Of a DNA stretch of 64,000 bases, positions 39,674 through 52,530 are shown piece by piece. The stretch's first letter is position 1; every line of letters starts with the position of its first letter. The DNA comes from Vespa crabro (lineage: Eukaryota > Arthropoda > Insecta > Hymenoptera > Vespidae). Below the pieces are notes generated by a model. That model had not been told where the DNA came from. It saw only the letters and a program-made list of their open reading frames with translations, and did no database searches. The translations under genes were made by a program, and so were the position numbers. The stretch is from the NCBI RefSeq assembly GCF_910589235.1, contig NC_060964.1, positions 3,666,992 through 3,730,991 of the forward strand. Direction: 5' to 3'.

Positions 39674-39707
<34 letters not shown>

Positions 39708-39896
39708 CGAATGTTACAACGAACGAAAGAACAAGAGAGAACGATAGAGCCGGCAAGGATAAGTGGTCCTTTCAAGCGAGACTGTCCGCCTATCGTAAAA
39801 ATGTGTGCTTGCACGTGTGCCCTAGATTTCGGTCAAAGTGCTGACCAGCCGCAGCCCTTGCGAAATTGTTATGAAAAGTTGTGCATTTCGAACGAC

Positions 39897-39942
<46 letters not shown>
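39674..39942. repeat. (GA)n and (CT)n tracts in opposite orientation
   Basis: GA at about 39674-39704 and CT at 39899-39942 could pair, with a loop of roughly 195 bp. Confidence 0.8.
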
Positions 39943-39943
<1 letters not shown>

Positions 39944-42900
39944 TCAATCTCTCTTATTCCTTTTAATGGTTAAGTTTTTAAAAAAAGAATAAAAAAGAAA
40001 GCAAAAGGAAAATGTCAACAATGTAAAAGTCCATTTCGTGTAATACTTTTACTATTTCGTAGGTTTACACAACGAAAAGATTAAACGGGGTTACACGAGT
40101 TATCTAAAAAGTAAACGATCTAAAGAACGAAATATTTGTCTTATTAAGCACGACATGTTTGTCTTATTAAGTACGAAATATTGCGTCTCAAAGGCAAACA
40201 CAAGTTCCATTGTATCTGCAATTATGGTATTCCTAATAATAGCGTAAAATAGAAGAATAACATGTAGCTGTACTCACGTGACATTATTTGTCATTATTAG
40301 GAAGAATTGTTTGTACCATCTCTCTAGTTTTTCTTTTCTTTTTTTCTTCCCTCACATTTTTGTCAGAGAACTTTAATCACAATGAATCCTTATTATACAC
40401 ATTTTTAAAGAACTCTTTTTATTTAAAAAAAAAAATTTTCATTTTTCTGAGTAATATCAAATGAAAAAAATATTACGAAATTTCGACGGGAGAAGCTTTA
40501 TAAAACTAGTTATCTATTTATACCTGTTATCGTGGACGTATACATAGGACGACTATAAAATCAATAGGCAATGTCTTAGTAGGTAGCTAAGTTAGAGCGA
40601 ACATATCACGTAGAAAAAAAAAAGAAAAATATTTCGAAGACGATCCAAAGATTTTCCTTGGATTTAAATTTCTTCTTGATTTGCTAGAATTTAAAGATAA
40701 CTTTTAATAATACGTTTTCTTCGAGTCAGATACAATTCAGGTCAGGATTTTCGATGAAATGCCAAACGCAAAGCGACGGATTTCTTTCGGCGAGACAAAA
40801 GAAATCGAAGCAGACGAATAAGCCGATAATATCTGACATTCCTAACCGCTGTTGACCCAAATATTTTTAGCAAAATTAAAAATATATTTACGTCATTACG
40901 TAATCGTAATAAAATAACCTGAGAATGATCGATCAATCACCTTATTAGAGCAATGAAGTTTATATCGAAATATTCGTTCTAATGACTTTTAATTCTTGGC
41001 CATCTACGGTATCAACGATAGAACCTCAACATTTTATTTCAATTAAGAGTGATATCGATAAAAAAAAGTTTGTATGTAATTAACACTCGGTGTAATGTCA
41101 AGTTAAATTGTTCGATAATACTTCAGTATGAAAAAATGTCGAACTATTCAAAGATTCGGATCTAAACTCTATAAAAGTTTATCTCTCATCTTCTCTCTCT
41201 TTCTTTCTATACATATATTATATATCTGTCTATCTATAACATCTATCTATCTATTTCTCTTTCTCATTGGAAAATCTTTCTGCGATCCAGCACATTCGTG
41301 GCTTTTGCCCCAGGATGATAAGTCATCGTTCGCGGGTACTTTATTTCCAGGCGAATAACGGCCGACGACACGGAAGTAATCCGCGTATTTCTCTCCTTCC
41401 ATCTTGAGTTTTACAATCGATAATCCGTGGCGGTCCGACGGAAAGCATGACGTCGGAAAGCATGTCCTCGGTGATCGATGTCGCTTACACGTTGGTATTA
41501 TTGGCTGTAAGCGTTATACAGGCTCACTTTGCATAACTTTTAAATTATGCGTTCTATGAAAAATTGTTGTATACAAAAGTTGCATAGTTTCAAGAGGATC
41601 GTTAGATAGGCATATCAATTTTTTTCTTAAGTGAAAACGTTACGTAGCTTTGAAGGTCACAAGTTTGCTTTTTTAAATGAAATAATAGATAATTCTTATC
41701 GATTATATGTATATACATACGTCGGTTAATATTTGAAAGAAGTTTCAATTCTTAGTAAAAATATAGTCATCTTTATCGATTTTAAATCTAACATTTAACA
41801 AAGCGTTCTACTTTATTTCTTTAAATTAATTCTTCAATTTAAAAATTGAATATCGTTAAAAAATTTAAGGAGGTAACTTTGTTTACTTGACAGTATTGAC
41901 CAACACGAGTAATCTTATTAGAAAATCTTTTAACTTTGGTATAAAATCATTTTTTATACAACGTATAATTTAAAGTTAGTTATTCGAAGTGTGTGTATAT
42001 TACGTGTCTCAAAATTTCTATCATATTGCGATAACTGTGAAGTAACTGTACTAGTTATAACGAAATCAAATGAACTTTATAAATCGAGCTATAATACATT
42101 TTGTGTCGTCTATTCACCATTCTGATCTTCATTCTCTCTTTCTCTTCATCTTCCTCTTTTGAATTTTTAAAAATTTCATTTACCGATCGTACTTCTCATT
42201 AATTAATAATCCCGATAAAAACTGAACTTTGTGACCCTATTAAAGAAAGATATTTTCTTCTACATAAGTTCTTCGTACTCATTAAATGACTAATACAACG
42301 ATTTTCTCTTCATTCTACTGCATAAAACGTAAAATAAAATGATTAAATATAATAAATTTCGTTTTTGAACTTTTTCCTTTTTTTCTATCTTTCATAAAAC
42401 ATACGCGATGATTATCGCGTGTATAATAATTTACAAAGAGTAATTTAATTTAATCTCACTATAATAATTGGATATTAAATGTAAAGGGAATAAAGATGAA
42501 TTGTAGAATATTTTTTCATTACAAAACATTTATGATATGTTATAAAATTCTATCTCAATTTATATTTTTTCCATTGTTATTATTGTCTTTATTACTGTTA
42601 ATAGATATTAATATTTTATAAACATCTTGTCAAATAATAAATTCCAGAATAATAATTTGCTTAAGCGATTTATGAGTTCCTTTTTTATGATATGTATTTA
42701 AACGACAATAACATATGAATGTAACACAGAGAATTACCCTCGGAATATTTTGTCGCCCGTGAAAATTAATCCGCCACTCTTGTCTCGACTTTTCTCGAGC
42801 TAACGACTCGACTCCGACATGTAACTAAAAATATGTAAATAAAAGTCATAATTGCTATGAATCAAAAAGAAAATAAATTACAATGTCAACTTTAAGAAAA

Positions 42901-43304
42901 TATAACGAACTCGCGATATTTTCTCACCCTATAAATAACTGTTGTTTATTTCCTTATTAAATAATCGTGAATTTTTTCAATTGGCCATTGTTGATATTAA
43001 AATCTTTTCTCGCCAAAAATGACGAATACTCGATGAATTAAAATTTTCTTTTTATATACAATATTTATAACTATTGTAGTTATATAAATACCTATTCGTT
43101 ATTACTTGCGGAGAATGAAATCGATTGAATAGGAAATAACTTGACGTAAGCATATGTAAATGTCAAAGAAGAATCAATTAATAAAGCTTAAAGTTATTCT
43201 ATTCCTTTTATTGACGATGAACGAAAAGCTCTACGAATTTGATGCATACTCATATACCAAATGAATCCTGTGAGTCTCTATCTATATTTTATATACCTTT
43301 CGTC

Positions 43305-43676
<372 letters not shown>

Positions 43677-46600
43677 TAATACCTACAATATATAAAATCA
43701 GTTTATTAAAAAGAACTTGAATATTGCTGGTTATCATCAGTTGGAAGAAGACTTTGCTTCAGTAAAACAGAATATAGTTAATATTTCTTTTAGGAATAAA
43801 GTCTTTTGTAGTATCTAAAACGTCCTCGTAATTACCATCCCATGAGACTATACCGTATATATACTCTTAATAATGTTTCTACATCAATCCTTGTATTACT
43901 ATCCTGTTTTTTCATATTTTTTTCAAAAGAAGAAAAAAAGAAGAAAAAGAAAACGAGAAAAGAAAGTAAAGAATAAAGGATCGATGTAATATTGGCTACT
44001 CTTATCGTTTTCTTTTGTAATATTGTATATCAAAAGAATTTTGAAAAATGAAGACAGCATCGATCTCTCGAATGCTCTTTATCGCGAAATACTAATGTTG
44101 CACGCTTACACTGAAATATCCGATTTTAAATGTTACCACTTTGAAGCTATTCATCAAAGCATGTAGAGATCGAAAGCTTTTATAAATGAAATTGGTTACG
44201 GTAAAAAGATTCAATAATTATATTCAATAAAAGACTACATGATAATGGAGAGAATAGAGTCTATTGAAAATGAAATACAGTTATTAAAATTTAGGGATAA
44301 AAATGAGCTTAAAAGAGACTTAAATGTCAGTAGCGAACAACGTTTAAATAATAGACATAATAATCTTCTTGTTTGTCTACGTGCACATACACACATACAT
44401 AAACATATATATATATAACGAGTTGAAGATATTCAAATTTTCAACGCGAGAATGCTCGATTCCATTGAAAACCACCAACAGGATAATCCATCGTTTCTAT
44501 AAAATGATGCACGAAGATAATTACTAGACAAAACGCAATTAATCTAAAAGTACGTAATCCTCTAAAAATTATTTATGAAATTTTTAAGATATCTCGTGTA
44601 GATAAATGCTATTTCGTATAGCGCGTCAATAAATTCAGTGAAATTATTATTGATAAAACTGAAAGCACAACAATATAATTTTTAAAAGAATAATATCTAT
44701 TCGGTCAATTTAATAATTATTATAATTGCAATGGAAAAATTTTTCTCGAAATTTAAAATTATTCATATTGCGTTCGTAAATGTGTTGGTATTTAATGAAG
44801 TTAATAATTCGATCAACAATGATTATACCACGGTTATTAGTACCTAATTTGTCAGCACTATTTTAGCAGACAAATGAGTGATATAAATGCAAATGAATTG
44901 GTAATGATAAAAACCGTAAAGATAACGTGCTAAAGTACGCCGTTCAAAAGCGTTGAAAATGTATGTTTATACATTTTTCTCGTTCTCATCATAGGGAAGA
45001 GGAACCTTTATCGTTAAGAATAATATCCCATGAGAAAAACAAATATTAATGATCTATCAATCATGCCATCATTTCTATCACGTATATATAAATAATCACT
45101 TATGCAATAAGTTAATTGTTCTTGAATACATGATTTCAGTAAATTAAAAATTTATTTGATTTTACGTAATTCAAAGTAAAACATTTGAAATCTGAGGAAA
45201 AGAAATATCTCAATCGACACGTTAATTAAGCTCTCAAGAAACATGTAATAAACTATTCAAAAAGAAAATACGACTCTTGATCATTTCTCTTCTGTGTAAA
45301 AGAGTGTAAAAGAGAATGAGAGAATATACAAGCGCACGAGATTGTCAAGTTTGAAAGTGCAATTTGGATCGTTGAAGGCGTGCCGATTACTTCGGCAGAC
45401 GAGACGAATTTACTTCCATCGCTTAGAACTTTCCAACTTGTAATTAGCCCCATGATAAGGAAAGATATCGTCGAAGAATGATTACTTCTTATATAATCAA
45501 CCTTAGAACACTTATCACTATCGTAAAATTAATTACAATATTTTTACGGTTCTCTTTCATTCACTTAATATCTGGATATTTACTTCATTTAATATCTACC
45601 GCATTAATTTTCTAAAACTTTTCTACTGTACCGATCGAACATTGATTAAAGAGTCTTTAATAAAACTCTAGAACAAGTAGAGATTAGATCGTATAAGGAT
45701 TCTACAGAATAAGTAGATCGTTCTCGTATAATAAAAAAGAAAATAGAAAGTTTTTATTGTATATTCTAATTTGTTTCCATTCGATGAATATTTTCTCATA
45801 TCGTTCAAATTAAAGAATATCGAAGAACTTCGTGTAGATTGATTTTTAAGAACGATCTAAATTTGATTACATCGATTTGATTAGATTTATTTTCGAAATT
45901 TTTACTCGTTCGAAATTACAAATTTTTCACTATACCTACATTATTTTCTTCTTTGAATATCTCTCGTGAAGAAAAAACGTCATTATTTTTTTTTCTTTTT
46001 TTATTTTTTTTTTTTTTTTTTTATCGAATGACAAACAAAGAAAAATATGTATATTTATTCGATTGTATGAAAAACAATAATAATTTTTGATCATATGGAA
46101 AATTCTTCAATTGAAATCACAACATGTGTTATCATTTCGAGAAACATTTTAATTATTCGCAGTCGATTTAACATACATTTCTCATTTCTACGTAAATGTT
46201 GAAATTTCATCGATTTATCCAAAGCTCATTATATTTATCTGAATTTATCGTTACGTAATAATATGCACATATTAATAATCAGCCATATAAGGCAATTTAT
46301 TTATTATAGAAATTTTTCCTTTAATTTTCACGTATAATATACAGCTACCAATACTGACAGCCAATCCCATTACTAAACGATTAATTGAAACGTTTGTTGG
46401 ACGCAAATATTAGAATAAATGTATGATATTATTATATTTGATATTAATTCGATAATAATCGATGAGCTTCTATATATCGATTTCTTTTTTACGATTCTCT
46501 CTATCTCTTTCTCTCTCATATTAATCATGTATCTGATAGGTCAAAAGGGCAGAGTTACTTTTAATAGAAGACAAAGATTTAATCAATAGAATTCATTTCT

Positions 46601-46890
46601 TAGTTTTACGTGTATATAGCAAAAGCAAAAATGAAGTCGATAAATCAGATTATATGGAATGCCAGTAAAATTTACGATTTTTTTTTTTTCACGTTCTGTT
46701 CTGATGAATGAATAAATCTTTGTGAAACTTTCTTGATCGTGGAACTTTTAATTCTTAGATCTAATAAGAAACTGATTGTAAAACCGATGATTGCGAAACC
46801 ATTATTTTCATGAATAATTCATTGAGCAAAATGGATAATTAAATAATGTAGCTCAATGTATTCTTTGAATATATGTAATATAATAGATAT

Positions 46891-46928
46891 TAATTTATTA
46901 AATTAAATTAATTTAATTTAATAAATTA
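46891..46928. repeat. 38-bp perfect palindrome
   Basis: TAATTTATTAAATTAAATT followed by its exact reverse complement, without a spacer. It is not a simple dinucleotide repeat. Confidence 0.95.
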
Positions 46929-47639
46929 TATTGATTTAATAAATTGATATAATTTATAATAGATATTAAGTTAATGTAATTTATTATCGTATTTGTTTCA
47001 CATATCGAAATGAGCAATTATTATAATAAGTACATAATACTTGAAAGAAGAAACGAAAGCTCCATCGTACTTTCGACTTACGTGCGATAGGATTTTATTT
47101 GAACTAAATCTATCATGCATTATTAATATTTCGATGGTTTTTATGAATCTCCTTAATTAGACGCGATTGCAAAGAATTTTTCAGATCGGTGAACTCTATC
47201 TAAAGCGTAGAATTGAAAAATCTAAAAAAATTAAAATGGAAAATGAAAATTCCCTGCCTGAAATTAATTCCTCGTTAAAAGAGGAAGAATTAAGAAACAA
47301 GCACAATAATCGATCGTATATAATGTGAAAAAGAAAAACCAACAAAGCTTTTTCTTTGAAAATTTAAAGATTAAGAAATATCAATAATTCGGCGCATATC
47401 GATTAGTTAATCAACGACTTACTCTCAGTTCAATTGGCTTCATAATTAGCCCATCACAAAAAATAAAAATGTCTTGCACGCTTATATTGATCTCACTATA
47501 ACGTACGTTCACAAACAAAAATAATAAGAAAAAATATTATGAAGCTAATTAAGATTTCCCGAGTAAAAAGGAAAGACTAAAACAAATTTGATTCTTTTGT
47601 AAAATATGTTTTAATTAATGCTACGTTTTATCCAATGTC

Positions 47640-47900
47640 GATTAGAGCATAGAGGGGGATAAAACCCTCATACGTTCCGTCTTATTATGGCTATTAGAGC
47701 GATTTACGACGTAACAAGTGGAAACGCCTACTGATACCGCACGTACCGATTTAACTGGATTAATTGTAAAATTAATTGTCGTCAATTACAACGACCTGGC
47801 ATATTTTATACTTCTCGCGTAACATGAATTTTGTATCCCTATTGAATTCTGAAGGACGAAAATGAACATTTTGAACGACGCGTGGCTACGCATAAATCGT
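47640..47900. promoter_or_regulatory. Candidate intronic enhancer near receptor exon 1
   Basis: Non-repetitive island 0.5-0.8 kb into the intron. It contains clustered homeodomain-type cores (GATTAATTG, AATTAATTGTC, TCAATTAC) at 47757-47790 and the GC-richer segments CGCACGTACCG and CGACGCGTGG. This is inference from motif clustering. Confidence 0.3.
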
Positions 47901-48160
47901 TTTAACTTTTTCCGATTACCATGTGTCACGCAAAGTCTAACAAATGAGGGAAAATGATTTTAAATAAAAAAGAAAAATAAATAGACAAAAATATTACAGA
48001 TATGAAAAAATAAAATAATACTTAATACGAATCTAACCGAGCCATTACTGCTCATATTTTTCTGATCTTATAAATTTTATGTAAAAGTCGGAGCTATATA
48101 TAGATAACAAAAACCATTGAGATTCTCCATTCTCCTAACATTCACATATCCACCCTCTTA

Positions 48161-48162
<2 letters not shown>

Positions 48163-48191
<29 letters not shown>

Positions 48192-48316
48192 TCATTTCTA
48201 ACTCAAGTGATTCGCATAATTCCGATATACAGGAGTACTTTACCAACAAAAGTAAGAGAAAGAGAGAGAGAGAGAGGGAGTTAGAGAGGGGGGGGAGGAG
48301 AGAGAGAGAGAGAGAG
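48163..48316. repeat. Facing (CT)n and (GA)n tracts next to the receptor exon 1 donor
   Basis: CT at 48163-48191 and GA at 48249-48316 lie head to head about 57 bp apart, 90-250 bp from the splice donor of receptor exon 1. In the minus-strand pre-mRNA they would read CU then GA and could pair. Confidence 0.85.
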
Positions 48317-48409
48317 ACAAAAACGGTGAGCAGGAGAACGTTATAGAAGCATAGACTCCAAGTGAACCGATCTATTGTCCGCTACAAGAATACTAGGACG
48401 TACACTCAC

Positions 48410-49871
48410 CTCGGCTAAATTGGTTGTTACTGGCAATAACCCTCTCGGCGTTCTTCCTGGCAATGTAAAACCACTCGCTACTGTTGCTCAAGTACTTATA
48501 CTCGATTGCTAAGTCCTTTACTAAAACACCCTCCTGATCCTGAAGGCGATGAGCAAAGGGACAATAGAGCCAGTGATCTTTATATTGAAGCTTGTCGTAG
48601 CAATTACCAGCGGCAAAGATATCTTCATCAAATTCGACCATTGAAAGAACGCTTGCATGAAGAAGATATTCCGAGGAAAGCATCACCTCAGGTGCATATT
48701 TCCATAACCTGGTAAGCATGTTGGCCCGATTTACGGCAAAATTTGCCTCCAGCCGGAATCTTTCTTGAGCATAACGGTCGACGACACCTTCGCCGAGATT
48801 GAGATCAGTACCGGCGGTACAGTTTTCCCCGAGTAAATGTTGATTCTCGATTATACGAAGAAATCTCGTGACAATGTCAACTTGGACGGATTCCTTCTCG
48901 GGATGTCGTTTCGTTGGAAGATTATCTATATTTACGTCTGTCGTGTCACTTTCTTCTACATCCTCATAATCATTGATTTTACTTATTGAACTGTTTTCAA
49001 CAACTTGTCGAACAACGAACTTGTCGGAATTATCGATAGATACATCGTCGAAATCATTTTCGTTGGTATCGATCTTCGAGGAGTCTTCGTCGATCGTTGA
49101 AGAATGCAAAACACGGCCATAAGCGATGATCGAATTCTCCGTAGAATCAAAGGGATCCTCGATTCGATGCTTACCTGATCGAGAAATTTTTTTAAACTTG
49201 TTGACCAAGATATCTTCTTCTTTCTCGTGATGCTCGATACGAGGTATGTCAGCGTGCTGTCGAAAGACTTTACGAATTAGCTCGTTCAATTGTCTCGTTG
49301 ACTCGGTCCACGTCTCTGGGGTACCGTAAGACCATCGATCCTTCTTTGTCGTATCATCCCCTTTACTTTCCCTACTTTCTTTTGACTCGTATCTCCTCGA
49401 ATAACTCGAATCTTCATCCTCCTTTTCCCCCTCGGTAAAATTTGAAGAAAGATGTATCCTTTTTGTCCTAACACGCAACGACTCCAGATCTTCAAGTTTG
49501 ATTTGCCTAACGAAATGACTACGAGATCTGCCATGTCTGATCTGAGTCGTTTGCGGTTTCTCAATATTCGTCTCCAATTCTTTTTCAATTTCCTTACCCG
49601 ACAATAATTCCGAGGTTACACCTCGTGTCTTCCCATTAGCTGGTGTTTCGACGAAAACCACATAATTCTTCGAGCTTGTTGAATACTCCTCTCGCGAGCT
49701 TTTATCCGACAATCGATTCATGGCAAAGGATCGTTGCCGATGACTCTGTTGACGATGCAGATACTCCTTCGACATTTCGATCTCCGTTGATTCCTTCTCG
49801 CTTGTTATTAATAAAAATTCGCGCGTAAACGCGAGCAGGACAAGAGCGTAACGAAATTTACTGACACTCAT
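48410..49871 (-). CDS. GPR158/GPR179-like (CG31760-type) orphan receptor, first coding exon
   Basis: The ATG at 49871 opens 487 codons ending at a CGAG|GTGAGT donor (phase 1). Residues 1-24 look like a signal peptide (ALVLLAF core). Residues 25-328 are a charged Ser/Glu/Arg-rich low-complexity segment. From about 329 the sequence is dense and cysteine-bearing: NCTAGTDLNLGEGVVDRYAQ (350-369), NRANMLTRLW (381-390), VLSMVEFDEDIFAAGNCYD (408-426), HWLYCPFAHR (433-442) and an NSSEWFY segment (463-469). This is the N-terminal half of the ectodomain that precedes and enters the Cache domain in GPR158/GPR179 and Drosophila CG31760. Two N-glycosylation sites (NCT, NSS) lie in it. The low-complexity insert is the least conserved part of the family, as expected. 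The exon joins in phase with 11911-12094. Mammalian GPR158 signals through RGS7-Gbeta5; that is knowledge of the family, not shown here. Confidence 0.85.
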
Positions 49872-52045
49872 CGTTAGACCTATCCCTTCTTCTTTTCGAT
49901 CATCAGGAACTTTCTCTTTCCTTTCCCCCCCCCCTCTTTTCCGAGGATACTTTCTCGTGATAAATCACGTCATTGTGTGACCACACTATCATCACAATTG
50001 GCACTATTCATTTTTGACAACGACAATATCTTTTGCAATTCTATTTCCGATTTGTATTATTTTTCGTCAGAATGCGGACGTCAAGGAGTTTAGCTAGTTC
50101 TTCTTTTCCTTCTTTCCTCTTTTCCTCCTCTTATCCCTTTGAACGAAATTCCAACGCCACAAGGCACTGCACCTTCCACTTGGACGATCGCAAAAACGTG
50201 CCCGTCTTTCTCGATCTCGCAAGCGACAACGACATCGACATGACTGATTCCCTTCGTGTCACCCTGAAAGACAGAGGAGGCCTTCTTCGAGGTGTTTAAT
50301 CGATATGAAGGGAAAAAAAATCTCCGTGGAACGTACGTTATTTACGAGAATCGAATTTTCTTATCGAGAATCGGTCGATCGACCGAACGAGCATCATTTA
50401 TCGATTTTCTACGATCTTCGTCGCCTTAAAGGAACATAGATAAGTGAGAGAAAAAGAGAGAAAGTTAGATAGATAGGGATGAGGAGCGTCAAAACAAAAA
50501 ATAGTTCAGTCACTTTCACGCTCGTAATTTCAATGGAGATTCATCGATACCGATTCTCTCTTCCATTTTTTTGTCTCTTTTTTTACTCCGATTACGATTT
50601 CGGTACTTTGCTCGTTTTTTCTTTTCTTTTTTTTTTTTGTTTTTTCTTTGTTTTTTTGTTTTTTCTTTTTTTTTTTTTTGTTTTTTTTTTTCAAGAAACA
50701 AAATAAGTACAATTAAGACGATAAGAAGATAGAGATAGAAAGAGGGGATGAAGAAATAGTAGATTTTTTTACATCTTATCGTAAGACTACGGATAAAAGT
50801 CATAAATTGGTACGAATGTCATTGTGTCTCTTTTTCCTTTCAACAAGTTCGGTGATTGGAAAAGAGCACGTAAAAGGGGAAAGCGAGAAAAACGTGACAC
50901 CGAGAGTTAGTAATTTTAGTTAGAAAAAAGCGTGAAAAAATGTGAGCCGTACTCTCTCATCGTGTCACGCTCGCACGCGGCGTTGAACTGAGGGATGAAA
51001 ACTGGCTGCTACCCTACGAAGAGACGTTGCAACAAGAAAGGGAAACGCACGTAGAGCGCATGTCTCCTGTCTCTCTCATTCCTCCTCTCACATATACACG
51101 CACACATACACACATACAGTGACATATGTACAAATGACAAACACTAATCCTTCTGTCCGATTTTCTTCAAAGAATTTAGATCAAACTCTTTCTATTTTCT
51201 TCGTGATTTTAAAACTGACGTGACTGGAATAAGTTTTCAATACAAATCGCATTACTTTTGTTCAAATATAGATTAATGGAAGTCAAAGAACCGCATAAAA
51301 AAAGATCGATTGATCAAAAGGATCCGAATCCTTTCATTTTTCATTTACCTTTGAAATTTACCTTTGAGATGGATGAAATTCGAAATTAAATTATAAGATT
51401 CAATTACGCACTTAAATTTTGTCCTTGCTTTGAAAGATACCTTGACGTTTTAACATATGTTCTAATTAAATTCTCATTCAAAATGAGAAGCAGTACAAAT
51501 AATATAGAATTTACCTCATTGTCTGCGAGTATCTACTTCAAAAACAATTATGTACCTATATAATTACGTATTCGTATATAGACAAATATATATGACGTGA
51601 ACAACTTTAATTGTTGTACACCTCAATCATTTTTTATTCGTTTCAAAAGCACTTTCTATTCCTATTTTTCTTTCTTTTTTATTTCTATTCCTTTTTTTAT
51701 GCCATCCTTTTTAATTAATCCAAGGACGATCGCTCGCGAGATCTCACTTGTCATCCCTATTATCTAGGCCGTCTATTTTTCGCACGATATTATATTACAT
51801 GACAAAAAATAAAAAAAAATGAAAAATATCCTCTCTGTAATATACGTCATCGTTCTTCTTATTGTAATGCGAAAAAAATGATTTAACAGAAATACTAATA
51901 AACAAAGAGATTAACGTCAATGTTCTTCTATTATATGTATTATGACATGTATTTTGAGCCAAGTAATTTTGTAGCCTTTGTTTTATCGGTGATCTTAAGA
52001 TTGAATAAATTTATGAAAGATAGAAAAAAAAGAGGGAGGGGGAGA

Positions 52046-52083
<38 letters not shown>

Positions 52084-52530
52084 CTTTTTTTTCGTGATAT
52101 AATCTGTTAATAAACATCAAGGTTCTCACGTACGAATCGAACTTGCAAAGCTTTTAATCGTTGTCACGAGATAAAGATCGTTACACTAATCGTACTCCTA
52201 ATCACGGTATTCCTTGTCTCGTTTGCATTCCAAGTGCTATGTTACGTAAGCCCTTTGTCCTTTATGCTACACCACGCGAATAAATGAATAGGTGAGAAAT
52301 TCGTTGATTTTGTCGAGCACGAAACCATTCCAAATGATTCATTAAAATGGATTTAAACGATATAGCTTATTATTTAATTAGCTCTCATAGTATCGCTCGA
52401 CATAGATATGATTAATAATTAGAATTTATTAGGATTAAAATATCTTATGATTTCTAACTAAAATTAATTATAACGTGAAATTTAAGAAAATAAACAAGGA
52501 TTTAATTATGTAGCGATCGATATATTTATT
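49872..52530. other. Receptor 5' region and spacer before URI
   Basis: No further gene is supported. On the minus strand this holds the receptor's 5' UTR and probable promoter. The GC-richer block 50940-51080 (CGCTCGCACGCGGCGTTG) is a reasonable promoter candidate, but no clear TATA/initiator pair is seen. Repeats are a poly-C run at 49926-49935, a T-rich tract at 50617-50697 and a GA tract at 52032-52079. URI's 3' flank begins at 52530. Confidence 0.5.
52032..52079. repeat. (GA)n microsatellite
   Basis: GGGA-rich start passing into a pure GA run. Confidence 0.9.

Noticed and set aside
39194..39747. Overlapping plus- and minus-strand frames of 65-119 codons
   Set aside because: Both strands are open in a GC-richer block that runs into a GA tract. 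No domain or splice logic was found.
45253..45453. 66-codon minus-strand frame from an ATG (KVLSDGSKFVSSAEVIG)
   Set aside because: It looks mildly coding, but no splice phase joins it to the receptor exons and no family is recognised.
50516..50803. Lys-rich and Phe-rich frames over the T-rich tract
   Set aside because: Pure products of the poly-T/poly-A tract.
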